Below, in pieces: positions 1 through 7,670 of a DNA stretch of 64,000 nt. Positions within the stretch are counted from its first letter, which is position 1. Each line of letters starts with the position of its first letter. The notes below the pieces were generated by a model. It saw only the letters and a program-made list of their open reading frames with translations, searched no databases and was not told where the DNA came from. The position numbers and the translations under genes were made by a program. Origin of the DNA: Runella sp. SP2 (GTDB taxonomy: Bacteria; Bacteroidota; Bacteroidia; Cytophagales; Spirosomataceae); the NCBI RefSeq assembly GCF_003711225.1, contig NZ_CP031030.1:6933501-6997500 (forward strand), read 5' to 3'.

Positions 1-1637
1 ACAACGTGGCTAAATGTGCAGGAGCATTTCGGGCATTGGGTGTGGAAAAAGGCGACCGAGTGGTGATTTACATGCCCATGATTCCCGAAACGGCGTTTGC
101 CATGCTGGCTTGTGCGCGTTTGGGGGCTGTGCATTCGGTTGTTTTTGGAGGTTTTGCACCACATGAGTTGGCCATACGTATAGAAGATGCCGAACCTAAA
201 GTGGTGATTTCGGCTTCGTGTGGAATCGAGTTTGACCGCGTATTGCCTTACAAACCGCTGCTAGACGAAGCCATCGAATTGGCCGCTTTCAAGCCGAAAC
301 ATTGCCTTATTTACCAGCGTTCGATGTGTCACGCCCCAATGCTAGAAGGACGTGATGTAGATTATTCGGAAGCCGTCGCGCAGGCCGACCCGACCGAATG
401 TGTGCCCGTGGACGCGACTCATCCACTGTACATTTTATATACTTCAGGAACGACAGGAAAACCCAAAGGTGTCGTGCGCGACAATGGTGGACACGCCGTT
501 GCCCTTAAATTTAGTATGCACCACGTTTATGATGCCCACGCGGGAGATGTCTTTTGGGCGGCATCTGATTTTGGCTGGGTAGTAGGACACAGTTATATTT
601 TGTACGGGCCGTTGATTGCAGGTTGTACAACCATATTGTTTGAAGGGAAACCCGTACGGACGCCTGATGCAGGTACGTTTTGGCGGGTGATTGCTGATCA
701 CCAAGTAAAGACATTTTTTACGGCTCCGACGGCGTTTCGGGCGATAAAAAAAGAAGACCCTGAGGCGTTATTGAAAGCCAAGTACGATACATCAAGTTTG
801 CAAAATATTTTTGTGGCGGGCGAGCGCTGCGACCCCCCAACGTTGGAATGGCTCCAAAAAATAGCCCAACTTCCCATCACCGACCACTGGTGGCAAACGG
901 AGTCAGGCTGGCCGATGGTGGCCAATATGATGGGGGTAGAAGCTTTTCCTGTCAAAGCGGGTTCGGCGACTAAGCCTGTGTGCGGCTATAATCTCAAAAT
1001 TGTGGGCGAAAACGGCCAAGAATTAGAAGCTAATCATGAAGGATATGTGTGCTTGAAACTACCTCTTCCTCCAGGATTTACACCCACGCTTTGGAACGAT
1101 GACGCTCGTTTTAAAAGTTCGTACCTCAAAAAATTTGAAGGGTATTATTTATCGGGAGATGGGGGCTATGTCGATGAAGATGGCTATGTGTTTATCATGG
1201 GGCGCGTGGACGATGTCATTAACGTTGCAGGACATCGCCTCTCGACGGGAGAAATGGAGGAATTTGTGGCGTCACATCCTGCCGTGGCCGAGTGTGCCGT
1301 GGTCGGAATCGCCGACGAACTCCGTGGACAACGGCCCGTTGGTTTTGTGGTTTTAAAAGACGGTGTTGCTATTGACGAAACGGCTTTGGAATCGGAGTTG
1401 GTGGGCATTGTACGGGATCAGATTGGGGCAGTGGCGTTTTTCCGTACGGCTATTTTGGTGAAGCGTTTACCAAAAACACGTTCAGGAAAAATCTTACGAA
1501 AAACGATTCGCCAAATTGCCGATGGAGAATCTTATGCAGTACCATCGACGATAGACGACCCTGTTATTTTGGAGGAAATCGCTGAATGTTTGCAACGTCG
1601 AGGAGTAGGGCAAGCTTTTGAAAATCAGAAAATATGA
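1..1637 (+). CDS. prpE: Propionyl-CoA synthetase, 5' end missing
   Basis: ANL-superfamily acyl-CoA synthetase that activates a short-chain acid to acyl-AMP and then acyl-CoA in the cytoplasm. The reading frame is open from base 3 and runs off the left edge, so roughly the first 80-90 residues are absent; the GTG at base 6 is not the real start. Visible motifs: P-loop YTSGTTGKPKG near residue 145, followed by VVRDNGGH, which is typical of PrpE rather than Acs; the aromatic WWQTESGW (about 296); hinge GRVDDVINVAGHR (about 400); and the C-terminal catalytic lysine in KTRSGKILRK (about 492). The propionate preference is assigned from the RDNGGH and ESGWP motifs and could not be tested further. 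A complete acetyl-CoA synthetase lies 2.4 kb downstream on the same strand, separated by two Rpn nuclease genes. Confidence 0.88.
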   Translation, partial: NVAKCAGAFRALGVEKGDRVVIYMPMIPETAFAMLACARLGAVHSVVFGGFAPHELAIRIEDAEPKVVISASCGIEFDRVLPYKPLLDEAIELAAFKPKHCLIYQRSMCHAPMLEGRDVDYSEAVAQADPTECVPVDATHPLYILYTSGTTGKPKGVVRDNGGHAVALKFSMHHVYDAHAGDVFWAASDFGWVVGHSYILYGPLIAGCTTILFEGKPVRTPDAGTFWRVIADHQVKTFFTAPTAFRAIKKEDPEALLKAKYDTSSLQNIFVAGERCDPPTLEWLQKIAQLPITDHWWQTESGWPMVANMMGVEAFPVKAGSATKPVCGYNLKIVGENGQELEANHEGYVCLKLPLPPGFTPTLWNDDARFKSSYLKKFEGYYLSGDGGYVDEDGYVFIMGRVDDVINVAGHRLSTGEMEEFVASHPAVAECAVVGIADELRGQRPVGFVVLKDGVAIDETALESELVGIVRDQIGAVAFFRTAILVKRLPKTRSGKILRKTIRQIADGESYAVPSTIDDPVILEEIAECLQRRGVGQAFENQKI

Positions 1638-1674
1638 ATTTATAATGCCATCATAATGTTAGGTTAGTTTTCGA

Positions 1675-1706
1675 ACGCCAGGCTTGAGTCAAGTCTGGCG
1701 TTTTTG
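1675..1706 (+). terminator. Palindromic terminator H1 after prpE
   Basis: A 27-base near-palindrome (ACGCCAGGCTTGA / TCAAGTCTGGCGT, one G-U pair) is followed by TTTTTG, so it is a plausible intrinsic terminator for prpE. The surrounding roughly 54 bases are repeated identically at 2754-2808, and the palindrome recurs at 3918. Confidence 0.8.
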
Positions 1707-1765
1707 TTTGAGGGTGACTTTATGAAACGAACCTCGTCCTTTGGGAAGGCAAAGTTTTTGGTAAA

Positions 1766-2734
1766 ATGAAACGAGACGACAGTTTATGGAAGGCAATTTT
1801 GGAAGATATTTTCGACGATTTTCTGCGGTTTTTCATTCCCAATGCGGAAGAATTATTTGATTTTACACGTCCGTTTGAGTTTTTGGACAAAGAATTGGAG
1901 CAGATTTTATTGGTTGAACGTGATGATTTTTCTCCCATATACGTTGATAAACTGGTAAAAGTGTTCACGAAATTAGGTGAAGAGCAGTGGATTTTGGTTC
2001 ACATAGAGGTGCAAGGGAGCACCGACAAAGCGTTTTCGCACCGTATGTTTCAATATTTTTACCGCATTTATGATCGGTATCAGAGGCCGATTACAGCTTT
2101 TGCGATTTTGACAGACCGCAACCGAGGCTTTAAGCCTGCGAAGTTTTCTCAAGTTTATTTGGGGACGAGTATTGATTACAGGTTCAATGTCTATAAAGTT
2201 TTTGAGCAAGATGCTGACGCTTTAGCGGCGAGTAGGAATCCTTTTGCGATGATTGTCTTGACGGTATTGGTCGCATTGCAGAAGGGGAAAGTAACGGAAG
2301 AAGAGCTTTTAAAACAAAAAGTAGAATTGCTCAAGCGGTTGGTTAGTAAGGGTTTTGGTCGAGGAAAGATAGAGGCTTTGATGGGATTTTTGAAGCTTTA
2401 CGTACGTTTTGGAAAACGGGAAAATGATGTTAAATTTGACGAAGCGATAGAGTTATTGTTAAACAAACCAAAAGAAACGATGGGGATTGTTGAATTTGTG
2501 TTGGAGCGTGAACGTCGCTTGGGAGAAAAGCGGGGTTTAGCAAAAGGAGAGAAAAAGGGTATTGAGAAAGGCATCGAAAAGGGGGTAGAAAAAGGGATAG
2601 AGACCCAAAAGCGGCATTTTGTAAATACCTTATTATCGGAAACAGACTTTGATGATGCTAAAATTGCGTCGTTGGCTGATGTGACTATCGAAACGGTACA
2701 AAAGCTTCGGAAAGAGAGAGGCAATGTAAGCTAA
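1766..2734 (+). CDS. Rpn-family PD-(D/E)XK nuclease/transposase-like protein, copy 1
   Basis: 322-residue protein of the Rpn (recombination-promoting nuclease/putative transposase) type. The N-terminal half has the family layout: an acidic residue in VDKLVKV (about residue 60), then a beta-strand ending in HIEVQGS (about 79-85), which fits the D...ExQ active-site variant of PD-(D/E)XK nucleases. The C-terminus carries a charged KGIEKG-type repeat (about residues 263-283) and ends in a segment resembling the C-terminal tail of other family members. Rpn proteins are known as RecA-independent recombination or anti-phage nucleases; the role here is inference. The start is the first ATG, giving a product that aligns from residue 1 with copy 2. 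The second copy lies 1088 bp downstream and is nearly identical. Confidence 0.85.
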   Translation: MKRDDSLWKAILEDIFDDFLRFFIPNAEELFDFTRPFEFLDKELEQILLVERDDFSPIYVDKLVKVFTKLGEEQWILVHIEVQGSTDKAFSHRMFQYFYRIYDRYQRPITAFAILTDRNRGFKPAKFSQVYLGTSIDYRFNVYKVFEQDADALAASRNPFAMIVLTVLVALQKGKVTEEELLKQKVELLKRLVSKGFGRGKIEALMGFLKLYVRFGKRENDVKFDEAIELLLNKPKETMGIVEFVLERERRLGEKRGLAKGEKKGIEKGIEKGVEKGIETQKRHFVNTLLSETDFDDAKIASLADVTIETVQKLRKERGNVS

Positions 2735-2761
2735 TACATATTTGATTACACTCGTTTTCGA

Positions 2762-2793
2762 ACGCCAGGCTTGAGTCAAGTCTGGCGTTTTTG
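2762..2793 (+). terminator. Palindromic terminator H2 after Rpn copy 1
   Basis: Same 27-base palindrome and T-tract as H1, embedded in the same roughly 54-base block. It marks the junction of the tandem duplication. Confidence 0.8.
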
Positions 2794-2853
2794 TTTGAGG
2801 GTGACTTTGCGTTGTGTTGTTCGTCTTTTGGATAGAACAAGCGTTTGGAGCTT

Positions 2854-3810
2854 ATGAAACGAGACGACAGTTTATGGAAGGCAATTTTGGAAGATATTTT
2901 CGACGATTTTCTGCGGTTTTTCATTCCCAATGCGGAAGAATTATTTGATTTTACACGACCATTTGAGTTTTTGGACAAAGAATTGGAGCAGATTTTATTG
3001 GTGGAAAGTGATGATTTTTCTCCTCGATACGTTGATAAACTGGTAAAAGTGTTCACGAAATTAGGTGAAGAGCAGTGGATTTTGGTTCACATAGAGGTGC
3101 AAGGGAGCACCGACAAAGCGTTTTCGCACCGTATGTTTCAGTATTTTTACCGCATTTATGATCGGTATCAGAGGCCGATTACAGCTTTTGCTATTTTGAC
3201 AGACCGCAACCGAGGCTTTAAGCCTGCGAAGTTTTCTCAAGTTTATTTGGGGACGAGTATTGATTACAGGTTCAATGTCTATAAAGTTTTTGAGCAAGAT
3301 GCTGAAGCTTTAGCGGCGAGTAGGAATCCTTTTGCGATGATTGTCTTGACGGTATTGGTCGCATTGCAGAAGGGGAAAGTAACGGAAGAAAAGCTTTTAA
3401 AACAAAAAATAGAATTGCTCAAGCGGTTGGTTAGTAAGGGTTTGGGTCGGGGTAAGATAGAGGCATTGATGGGATTTTTGAAGCTTTACGTACGTTTTGG
3501 GAAACGGGAAAATGATGTTAAATTTGACGAAGCGATAGAGTTATTGTTAAACAAACCGAAAGAAACGATGGGGATTGTTGAATTTGTGTTGGAGCGTGAA
3601 CGTCGCTTGGGAGAAAAGCGGGGTTTAGCAAAAGGAGAGAAAAAGGGTATAGAAAAGGGGGTAGAAAAAGGGATAGCGACCCAAAAGCAGCATTTTGTAA
3701 ATACCTTATTATCGGAAACGGACTTTGATGATGCTAAAATTGCGTCGTTGGCTGATGTGACTATCGAAACGGTACAAAAGCTTCGGAAGGAGAAAGGCAA
3801 TGTAAGCTAA
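2854..3810 (+). CDS. Rpn-family PD-(D/E)XK nuclease/transposase-like protein, copy 2
   Basis: 318-residue near-identical paralogue of the gene at 1766. An in-frame ATG exists three codons earlier (2845), but the start at 2854 matches copy 1 exactly. The active-site region (VDKLVKV, HIEVQGS) is conserved, so both copies look intact. Differences are scattered substitutions (for example E to S before DDFSP, and PIY to PRY) and a loss of four residues (one IEKG unit, 12 bp) in the KGxEKG repeat near residue 270. The leader upstream of the ATG is diverged from copy 1 but still alignable (TCGTC-TTTGG...TTTGG), so the duplication is not brand new or this patch is under different pressure. It ends 107 bp before hairpin H3. 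Confidence 0.85.
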   Translation: MKRDDSLWKAILEDIFDDFLRFFIPNAEELFDFTRPFEFLDKELEQILLVESDDFSPRYVDKLVKVFTKLGEEQWILVHIEVQGSTDKAFSHRMFQYFYRIYDRYQRPITAFAILTDRNRGFKPAKFSQVYLGTSIDYRFNVYKVFEQDAEALAASRNPFAMIVLTVLVALQKGKVTEEKLLKQKIELLKRLVSKGLGRGKIEALMGFLKLYVRFGKRENDVKFDEAIELLLNKPKETMGIVEFVLERERRLGEKRGLAKGEKKGIEKGVEKGIATQKQHFVNTLLSETDFDDAKIASLADVTIETVQKLRKEKGNVS

Positions 3811-4109
3811 TTTGGCAGTAATAAATAAAAATTTTGAACGATGATATTTTTAGGAAAATCGTTGAAAACCAATGAGAATAAGGTATAGAAGACATTATTC
3901 GATGGTATCTATTTCAGACGCCAGACTTGACTCAAGTCTGGCGTTTTTGGTAGGTTTGAAGCATGATTTTTGTCACATTCTATAGAAAATTAGCAATTTT
4001 GTGATGATTATTTCACCTAAACGGGAAAATGTTTTGCTATTTTTATACCCACAATTTAGCAACGGACTTTCCTTTTAATAACCTTAATCAATCAAACACC
4101 TTTGAAATC
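3811..4109. other. Intergenic region before acs
   Basis: About 300 bases between rpn copy 2 and acs. It contains terminator H3. The AT-rich stretch 3950-4109 presumably carries the acs promoter, but no sequence matches TTTG-N19-TAnnTTTG well enough to call one. Confidence 0.5.
3918..3949 (+). terminator. Palindromic terminator H3 after Rpn copy 2
   Basis: Perfect 13-bp arms (ACGCCAGACTTGA / TCAAGTCTGGCGT) around one central C, followed by TTTTTGG. Same family as H1 and H2, but the flanking sequence is unrelated to theirs. Confidence 0.78.
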
Positions 4110-5999
4110 ATGCTTATTCGTACATTTGAAGAGTATCAGGCCGCTTACCAGCATAGTGTAGAAGACCCTGAAGGTTTTTGGGCAGAAGTGGCTCAAGAAT
4201 TTAAGTGGCATAAGCCTTGGAAGAAAGTATTAGACTGGAATTTCACTGGCCCTGATGTAAAATGGTTTGTGAATGGTAAAACAAATATTACCGAAAATGC
4301 ACTTGACCGACACCTACGTGAACTGGGAAATCATCCAGCGATTATTTGGGAGCCAAACGATCCCCATGAGCCAAGTGTGACGCTTACGTACAAAATGTTA
4401 CATGATCAAGTGTGCCGTTTTTCCAACGTATTGAAACGCAATGGTGTTCAAAAAGGAGACCGCGTTTGTATTTATCTGCCAATGGTACCTGAGGCTGCCA
4501 TTGCCATGTTGGCTTGCGCGCGCATCGGAGCGATTCACTCGGTGGTGTTTGGTGGTTTCTCGGCACAATCGTTGACCGATCGTATCAATGACTCTGACTG
4601 TAAGGTAATTATTACCTCAGATGGTGCAGCGCGTGGCCCGAAAAATATTCCGATGAAAGATACCGTGGATGATGCATTGATTGGCTGCCGTTCGGTCGAA
4701 AAAGTGATTGTATTGACGCATACCCGCACACCAATTTCGATGATTAAGGGGCGTGATGTATGGTGGGAAAGCGAAATGAAACAAGTGACGTCTGATTGCC
4801 CTCCCGAAGTCATGGATTCGGAAGATCCTTTGTTTATCTTATATACTTCTGGGTCAACGGGGAAACCCAAAGGGGTGGTTCATAGTACGGGTGGTTACAT
4901 GGTCTATTCGGCTTATACATTCCAAAATGTTTTTCAATATGAGCCAGGGCAAATTCACTTTTGCACCGCCGACGTAGGTTGGATTACAGGGCATAGTTAT
5001 ATCGTCTATGGGCCTCTGTTGAGTGGTGCAACTACCTTGATGTTTGAAGGGGTGCCAACCTATCCTGATGCAGGGCGTTTTTGGGACATTGTGGATAAGC
5101 ATAAAGTAGATATTTTATATACGGCTCCAACGGCGATTCGTTCGCTGATGGGCTTTGGTTTAAAATACGTTGAAGGTAAAGACCTGAGTTCGCTCAAAGT
5201 GTTGGGTTCGGTAGGGGAACCTATCAACGAAGAGGCGTGGAATTGGTACAACGAAAACATTGGAAAAGGCCGTTGTCCAATCGTAGATACATGGTGGCAG
5301 ACTGAAACGGGTGGTATTTTGATTTCACCGATTGCGGGGGTAACAAAAACCAAACCTACTTATGCTACGCTGCCATTGCCAGGCGTACAACCAATTTTGG
5401 TGGATGAAAATGGCGTTGAAATCGAAGGAAATGGCGTGAGTGGTAACTTGTGTATTAAGTATCCATGGCCGTCGATTATTCGTACGACTTGGGGCGACCA
5501 CGAGCGTTGTCGTCAGACGTATTTCTCTACTTATCCTGAACGTTATTTTACAGGGGATGGATGTTTGAGAGACGAAGATGGATATTATCGTATCACAGGA
5601 CGGGTGGATGATGTATTAAACGTATCGGGGCACCGTATCGGAACGGCCGAAGTTGAAAATGCTATCAATATGCACGCCGATGTGATTGAAAGTGCCGTAG
5701 TTGGTTATCCGCACGACATCAAAGGACAAGGAATTTATGCTTTTGTGATTTGTGAAAACGTGCTTGATGACGAAGATTTGTCGCGCCGTGATATTTTGGC
5801 TACCGTAACGCGCATCATTGGGCCTATTGCCAAACCTGATAAAATTCAGTTTGTGAGAGGGTTACCTAAGACGCGTTCGGGTAAAATCATGCGCCGTATT
5901 TTGCGTAAAATTGCCGAAGGAGATACTTCAAACTTAGGTGATACCACCACGTTGCTCGACCCAACGGTGGTAGAAGACATCAAAGAAGGGGCTTTGTAG
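4110..5999 (+). CDS. acs: Acetyl-CoA synthetase
   Basis: 629-residue AMP-forming acetate--CoA ligase, converting acetate, ATP and CoA to acetyl-CoA. Motifs: P-loop YTSGSTGKPKG followed by VVHSTGG (about residue 244), DVGWITGHSYIVYGP (about 290), WWQTETGG (about 394) with the tryptophan that restricts the pocket to acetate, hinge GRVDDVLNVSGHR (about 497), and the catalytic, acetylation-regulated lysine in TRSGKIMRR (about 587). Length is close to the family's roughly 650. The frame is open for 27 further codons upstream, but the ATG at 4110 begins the conserved MLIRTFEEYQ sequence and fits the family N-terminus. A clear terminator follows at 6022. With prpE upstream it suggests growth on short-chain fatty acids. 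Confidence 0.95.
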   Translation: MLIRTFEEYQAAYQHSVEDPEGFWAEVAQEFKWHKPWKKVLDWNFTGPDVKWFVNGKTNITENALDRHLRELGNHPAIIWEPNDPHEPSVTLTYKMLHDQVCRFSNVLKRNGVQKGDRVCIYLPMVPEAAIAMLACARIGAIHSVVFGGFSAQSLTDRINDSDCKVIITSDGAARGPKNIPMKDTVDDALIGCRSVEKVIVLTHTRTPISMIKGRDVWWESEMKQVTSDCPPEVMDSEDPLFILYTSGSTGKPKGVVHSTGGYMVYSAYTFQNVFQYEPGQIHFCTADVGWITGHSYIVYGPLLSGATTLMFEGVPTYPDAGRFWDIVDKHKVDILYTAPTAIRSLMGFGLKYVEGKDLSSLKVLGSVGEPINEEAWNWYNENIGKGRCPIVDTWWQTETGGILISPIAGVTKTKPTYATLPLPGVQPILVDENGVEIEGNGVSGNLCIKYPWPSIIRTTWGDHERCRQTYFSTYPERYFTGDGCLRDEDGYYRITGRVDDVLNVSGHRIGTAEVENAINMHADVIESAVVGYPHDIKGQGIYAFVICENVLDDEDLSRRDILATVTRIIGPIAKPDKIQFVRGLPKTRSGKIMRRILRKIAEGDTSNLGDTTTLLDPTVVEDIKEGAL

Positions 6000-6021
6000 A
6001 TAATGTGAACTGATACTTGAA

Positions 6022-6057
6022 AAGGGTTCGAAGCAAATTGCATCGAACCCTTTTTTG
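6022..6057 (+). terminator. Intrinsic terminator of acs
   Basis: Stem AAGGGTTCGA / TCGAACCCTT with a loop of about 11 bases, followed by a T-rich run. It lies 22 bases after the acs stop codon. Confidence 0.85.
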
Positions 6058-6179
6058 TTGGATTTGTAAAAAACGACAGCGCGATACTAACCACGAGAAG
6101 TAAGGGGTATATTTTCTGAAATTTTTTCTTTTTAAACAGAAAAGTGAAGTTTCACAACGAATTGTATAGCACCTAGTTC

Positions 6180-7670
6180 ATGGAAAAGTTATTGAAAGAA
6201 CTTCAACAGGCAGAATTGGAACGTCAGACGCGTCGGTATTTCTTGCAGACACTTGGCGCGGGCGTAGGTGGACTAGGCTTAGGGTCGTTGCTCGGAGGCT
6301 GTGGATATAGCTCAAAAGAAAAAATGCCCGCTGCTCCGTTGGTATCGGCCGACCCAATGAACGTTCGGATGCCGCAGTTTACACCCAAAGTAAAACAGGT
6401 GATTTATATTCACATGGCGGGGGCACCTTCGCAGTTGGAATTGTTTGATTATAAGCCAGAACTAGAAAAATACCACGGAAAAGATTGTCCTGCTGAATTT
6501 TTAGAGGGAAAGAAATTTGCCTTTATCAAAGGCGTTCCTAAAATGTTGGGTCCTAAAGGAAAGTTTGCCCAGCACGGACAATCGGGGGCGTGGGTTTCGG
6601 ATTATTTACCCTATTTGCAAACGGCGGTTGATGATGTCTCGTTTTTGAAAGCCATGTACACCGACCAGTTTAACCATGCACCTGCACAGTTGCTGATGCA
6701 CACAGGTAGTGCACGACTCGGGCGTCCTAGCTTGGGAGCGTGGACTGTCTATGGCTTAGGCTCCGAAAATCGAAATTTGCCAGGATTTATCGTATTGGCA
6801 TCGGGTGGAAAACAGCCTGATGCGGGCAAATCGGTATGGGGAAGTGGCTTCTTACCAACGGTTTATCAAGGGGTTCAGTGCCGTACGGGGGGCGACCCTG
6901 TTTTGTACGTATCAGACCCACAAGGGATGAACCGCGACATTCGTAAACAAACCATTGAAGCCATCAATGAGATAAATAAACAAACCTACGAAGAAGTACA
7001 TGACCCCGAAATATTGACGCGAATTAGTCAGTACGAAATGGCATTTCGGATGCAAATGTCGGTGCCCGAAGTAATGGACGTCAGCAAAGAACCGCAGTAT
7101 ATTTTGGACATGTATGGCGTACAAGCTGGCGAAGGGTCTTTTGCGATGAACTGCCTTTTAGCCCGTAAATTGGTCGAAAATGGTGTTCGCTTTGTGCAGC
7201 TTTTTGACTGGGGCTGGGACACCCACGGCACGAGCGAAGACGGCTCCGTAGAAGTAGGGCTTCGGAATAAATGTTTGGCGTCTGACCAAGCAGTAACGGC
7301 CTTGTTGAAAGACTTAAAAATGCGTGGATTATTGGACGAAACGCTAGTGGTATGGGGAGGCGAATTTGGCCGAACACCCATGCAAGAAAACCGCGACGGA
7401 CAAGTGCTTCCCTATTCAGGGCGCGACCATCACCTTGAGGCATTTACGGTATGGATGGCAGGGGGCGGGGTTAAAAAAGGGTTTTCAATGGGAGAAACCG
7501 ACCCGCTAGGGTACGCAGGGGTAAAAGACCGCACGCACGTCCACGACCTGCAAGCGACAATTCTGCACTTAATGGGCTTCAACCACGAAAAGTTCACGTA
7601 TCCTTTTCAGGGGCGTAACTTTCGTCTAACGGATACCGCTGGCAAAATCATTACGCCCATTTTGGCTTAA
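6180..7670 (+). CDS. DUF1501 protein, Tat-exported
   Basis: 496-residue member of the DUF1501 family, which adopts a sulfatase/alkaline-phosphatase-like fold. The N-terminus has a twin-arginine motif (TRRYFLQT, about residues 18-25), a glycine-rich hydrophobic stretch and a possible lipobox ending LLGGC (about residue 40). This suggests Tat export and possibly lipidation. Family hallmarks visible are IHMAGAPSQLELFDYKP, a WDTHG motif (about 343) and WGGEFGRTP (about 395). In planctomycetes and many Bacteroidota these genes sit beside a DUF1553/DUF1549 cytochrome-like gene; no such partner is present here. Substrate unknown. Its stop codon overlaps that of the convergent peptidase gene. Confidence 0.85.
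   Translation: MEKLLKELQQAELERQTRRYFLQTLGAGVGGLGLGSLLGGCGYSSKEKMPAAPLVSADPMNVRMPQFTPKVKQVIYIHMAGAPSQLELFDYKPELEKYHGKDCPAEFLEGKKFAFIKGVPKMLGPKGKFAQHGQSGAWVSDYLPYLQTAVDDVSFLKAMYTDQFNHAPAQLLMHTGSARLGRPSLGAWTVYGLGSENRNLPGFIVLASGGKQPDAGKSVWGSGFLPTVYQGVQCRTGGDPVLYVSDPQGMNRDIRKQTIEAINEINKQTYEEVHDPEILTRISQYEMAFRMQMSVPEVMDVSKEPQYILDMYGVQAGEGSFAMNCLLARKLVENGVRFVQLFDWGWDTHGTSEDGSVEVGLRNKCLASDQAVTALLKDLKMRGLLDETLVVWGGEFGRTPMQENRDGQVLPYSGRDHHLEAFTVWMAGGGVKKGFSMGETDPLGYAGVKDRTHVHDLQATILHLMGFNHEKFTYPFQGRNFRLTDTAGKIITPILA

Larger units (their letters stand above)
1667..3810 (+). repeat. Tandem duplication of hairpin-plus-Rpn unit (about 1088 bp)
   Basis: Two direct copies, about 1667-2753 and 2754-3810, each made of the H-type palindrome, a short leader and an rpn gene. 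Offset between matching positions is 1087-1088 bp. A third palindrome (3918-3944) closes the array. Confidence 0.85.

Noticed and set aside
2560-2620. Coiled-coil or low-complexity artefact causing a false frame in the Rpn C-terminus
   Set aside because: The KGxEKG tract is in frame in both copies and is a common feature of the family, so it is real.
3061-3297. Minus-strand frames in both Rpn genes at matching positions (1973-2209 and 3061-3297)
   Set aside because: Their conservation simply reflects the near-identity of the two gene copies.
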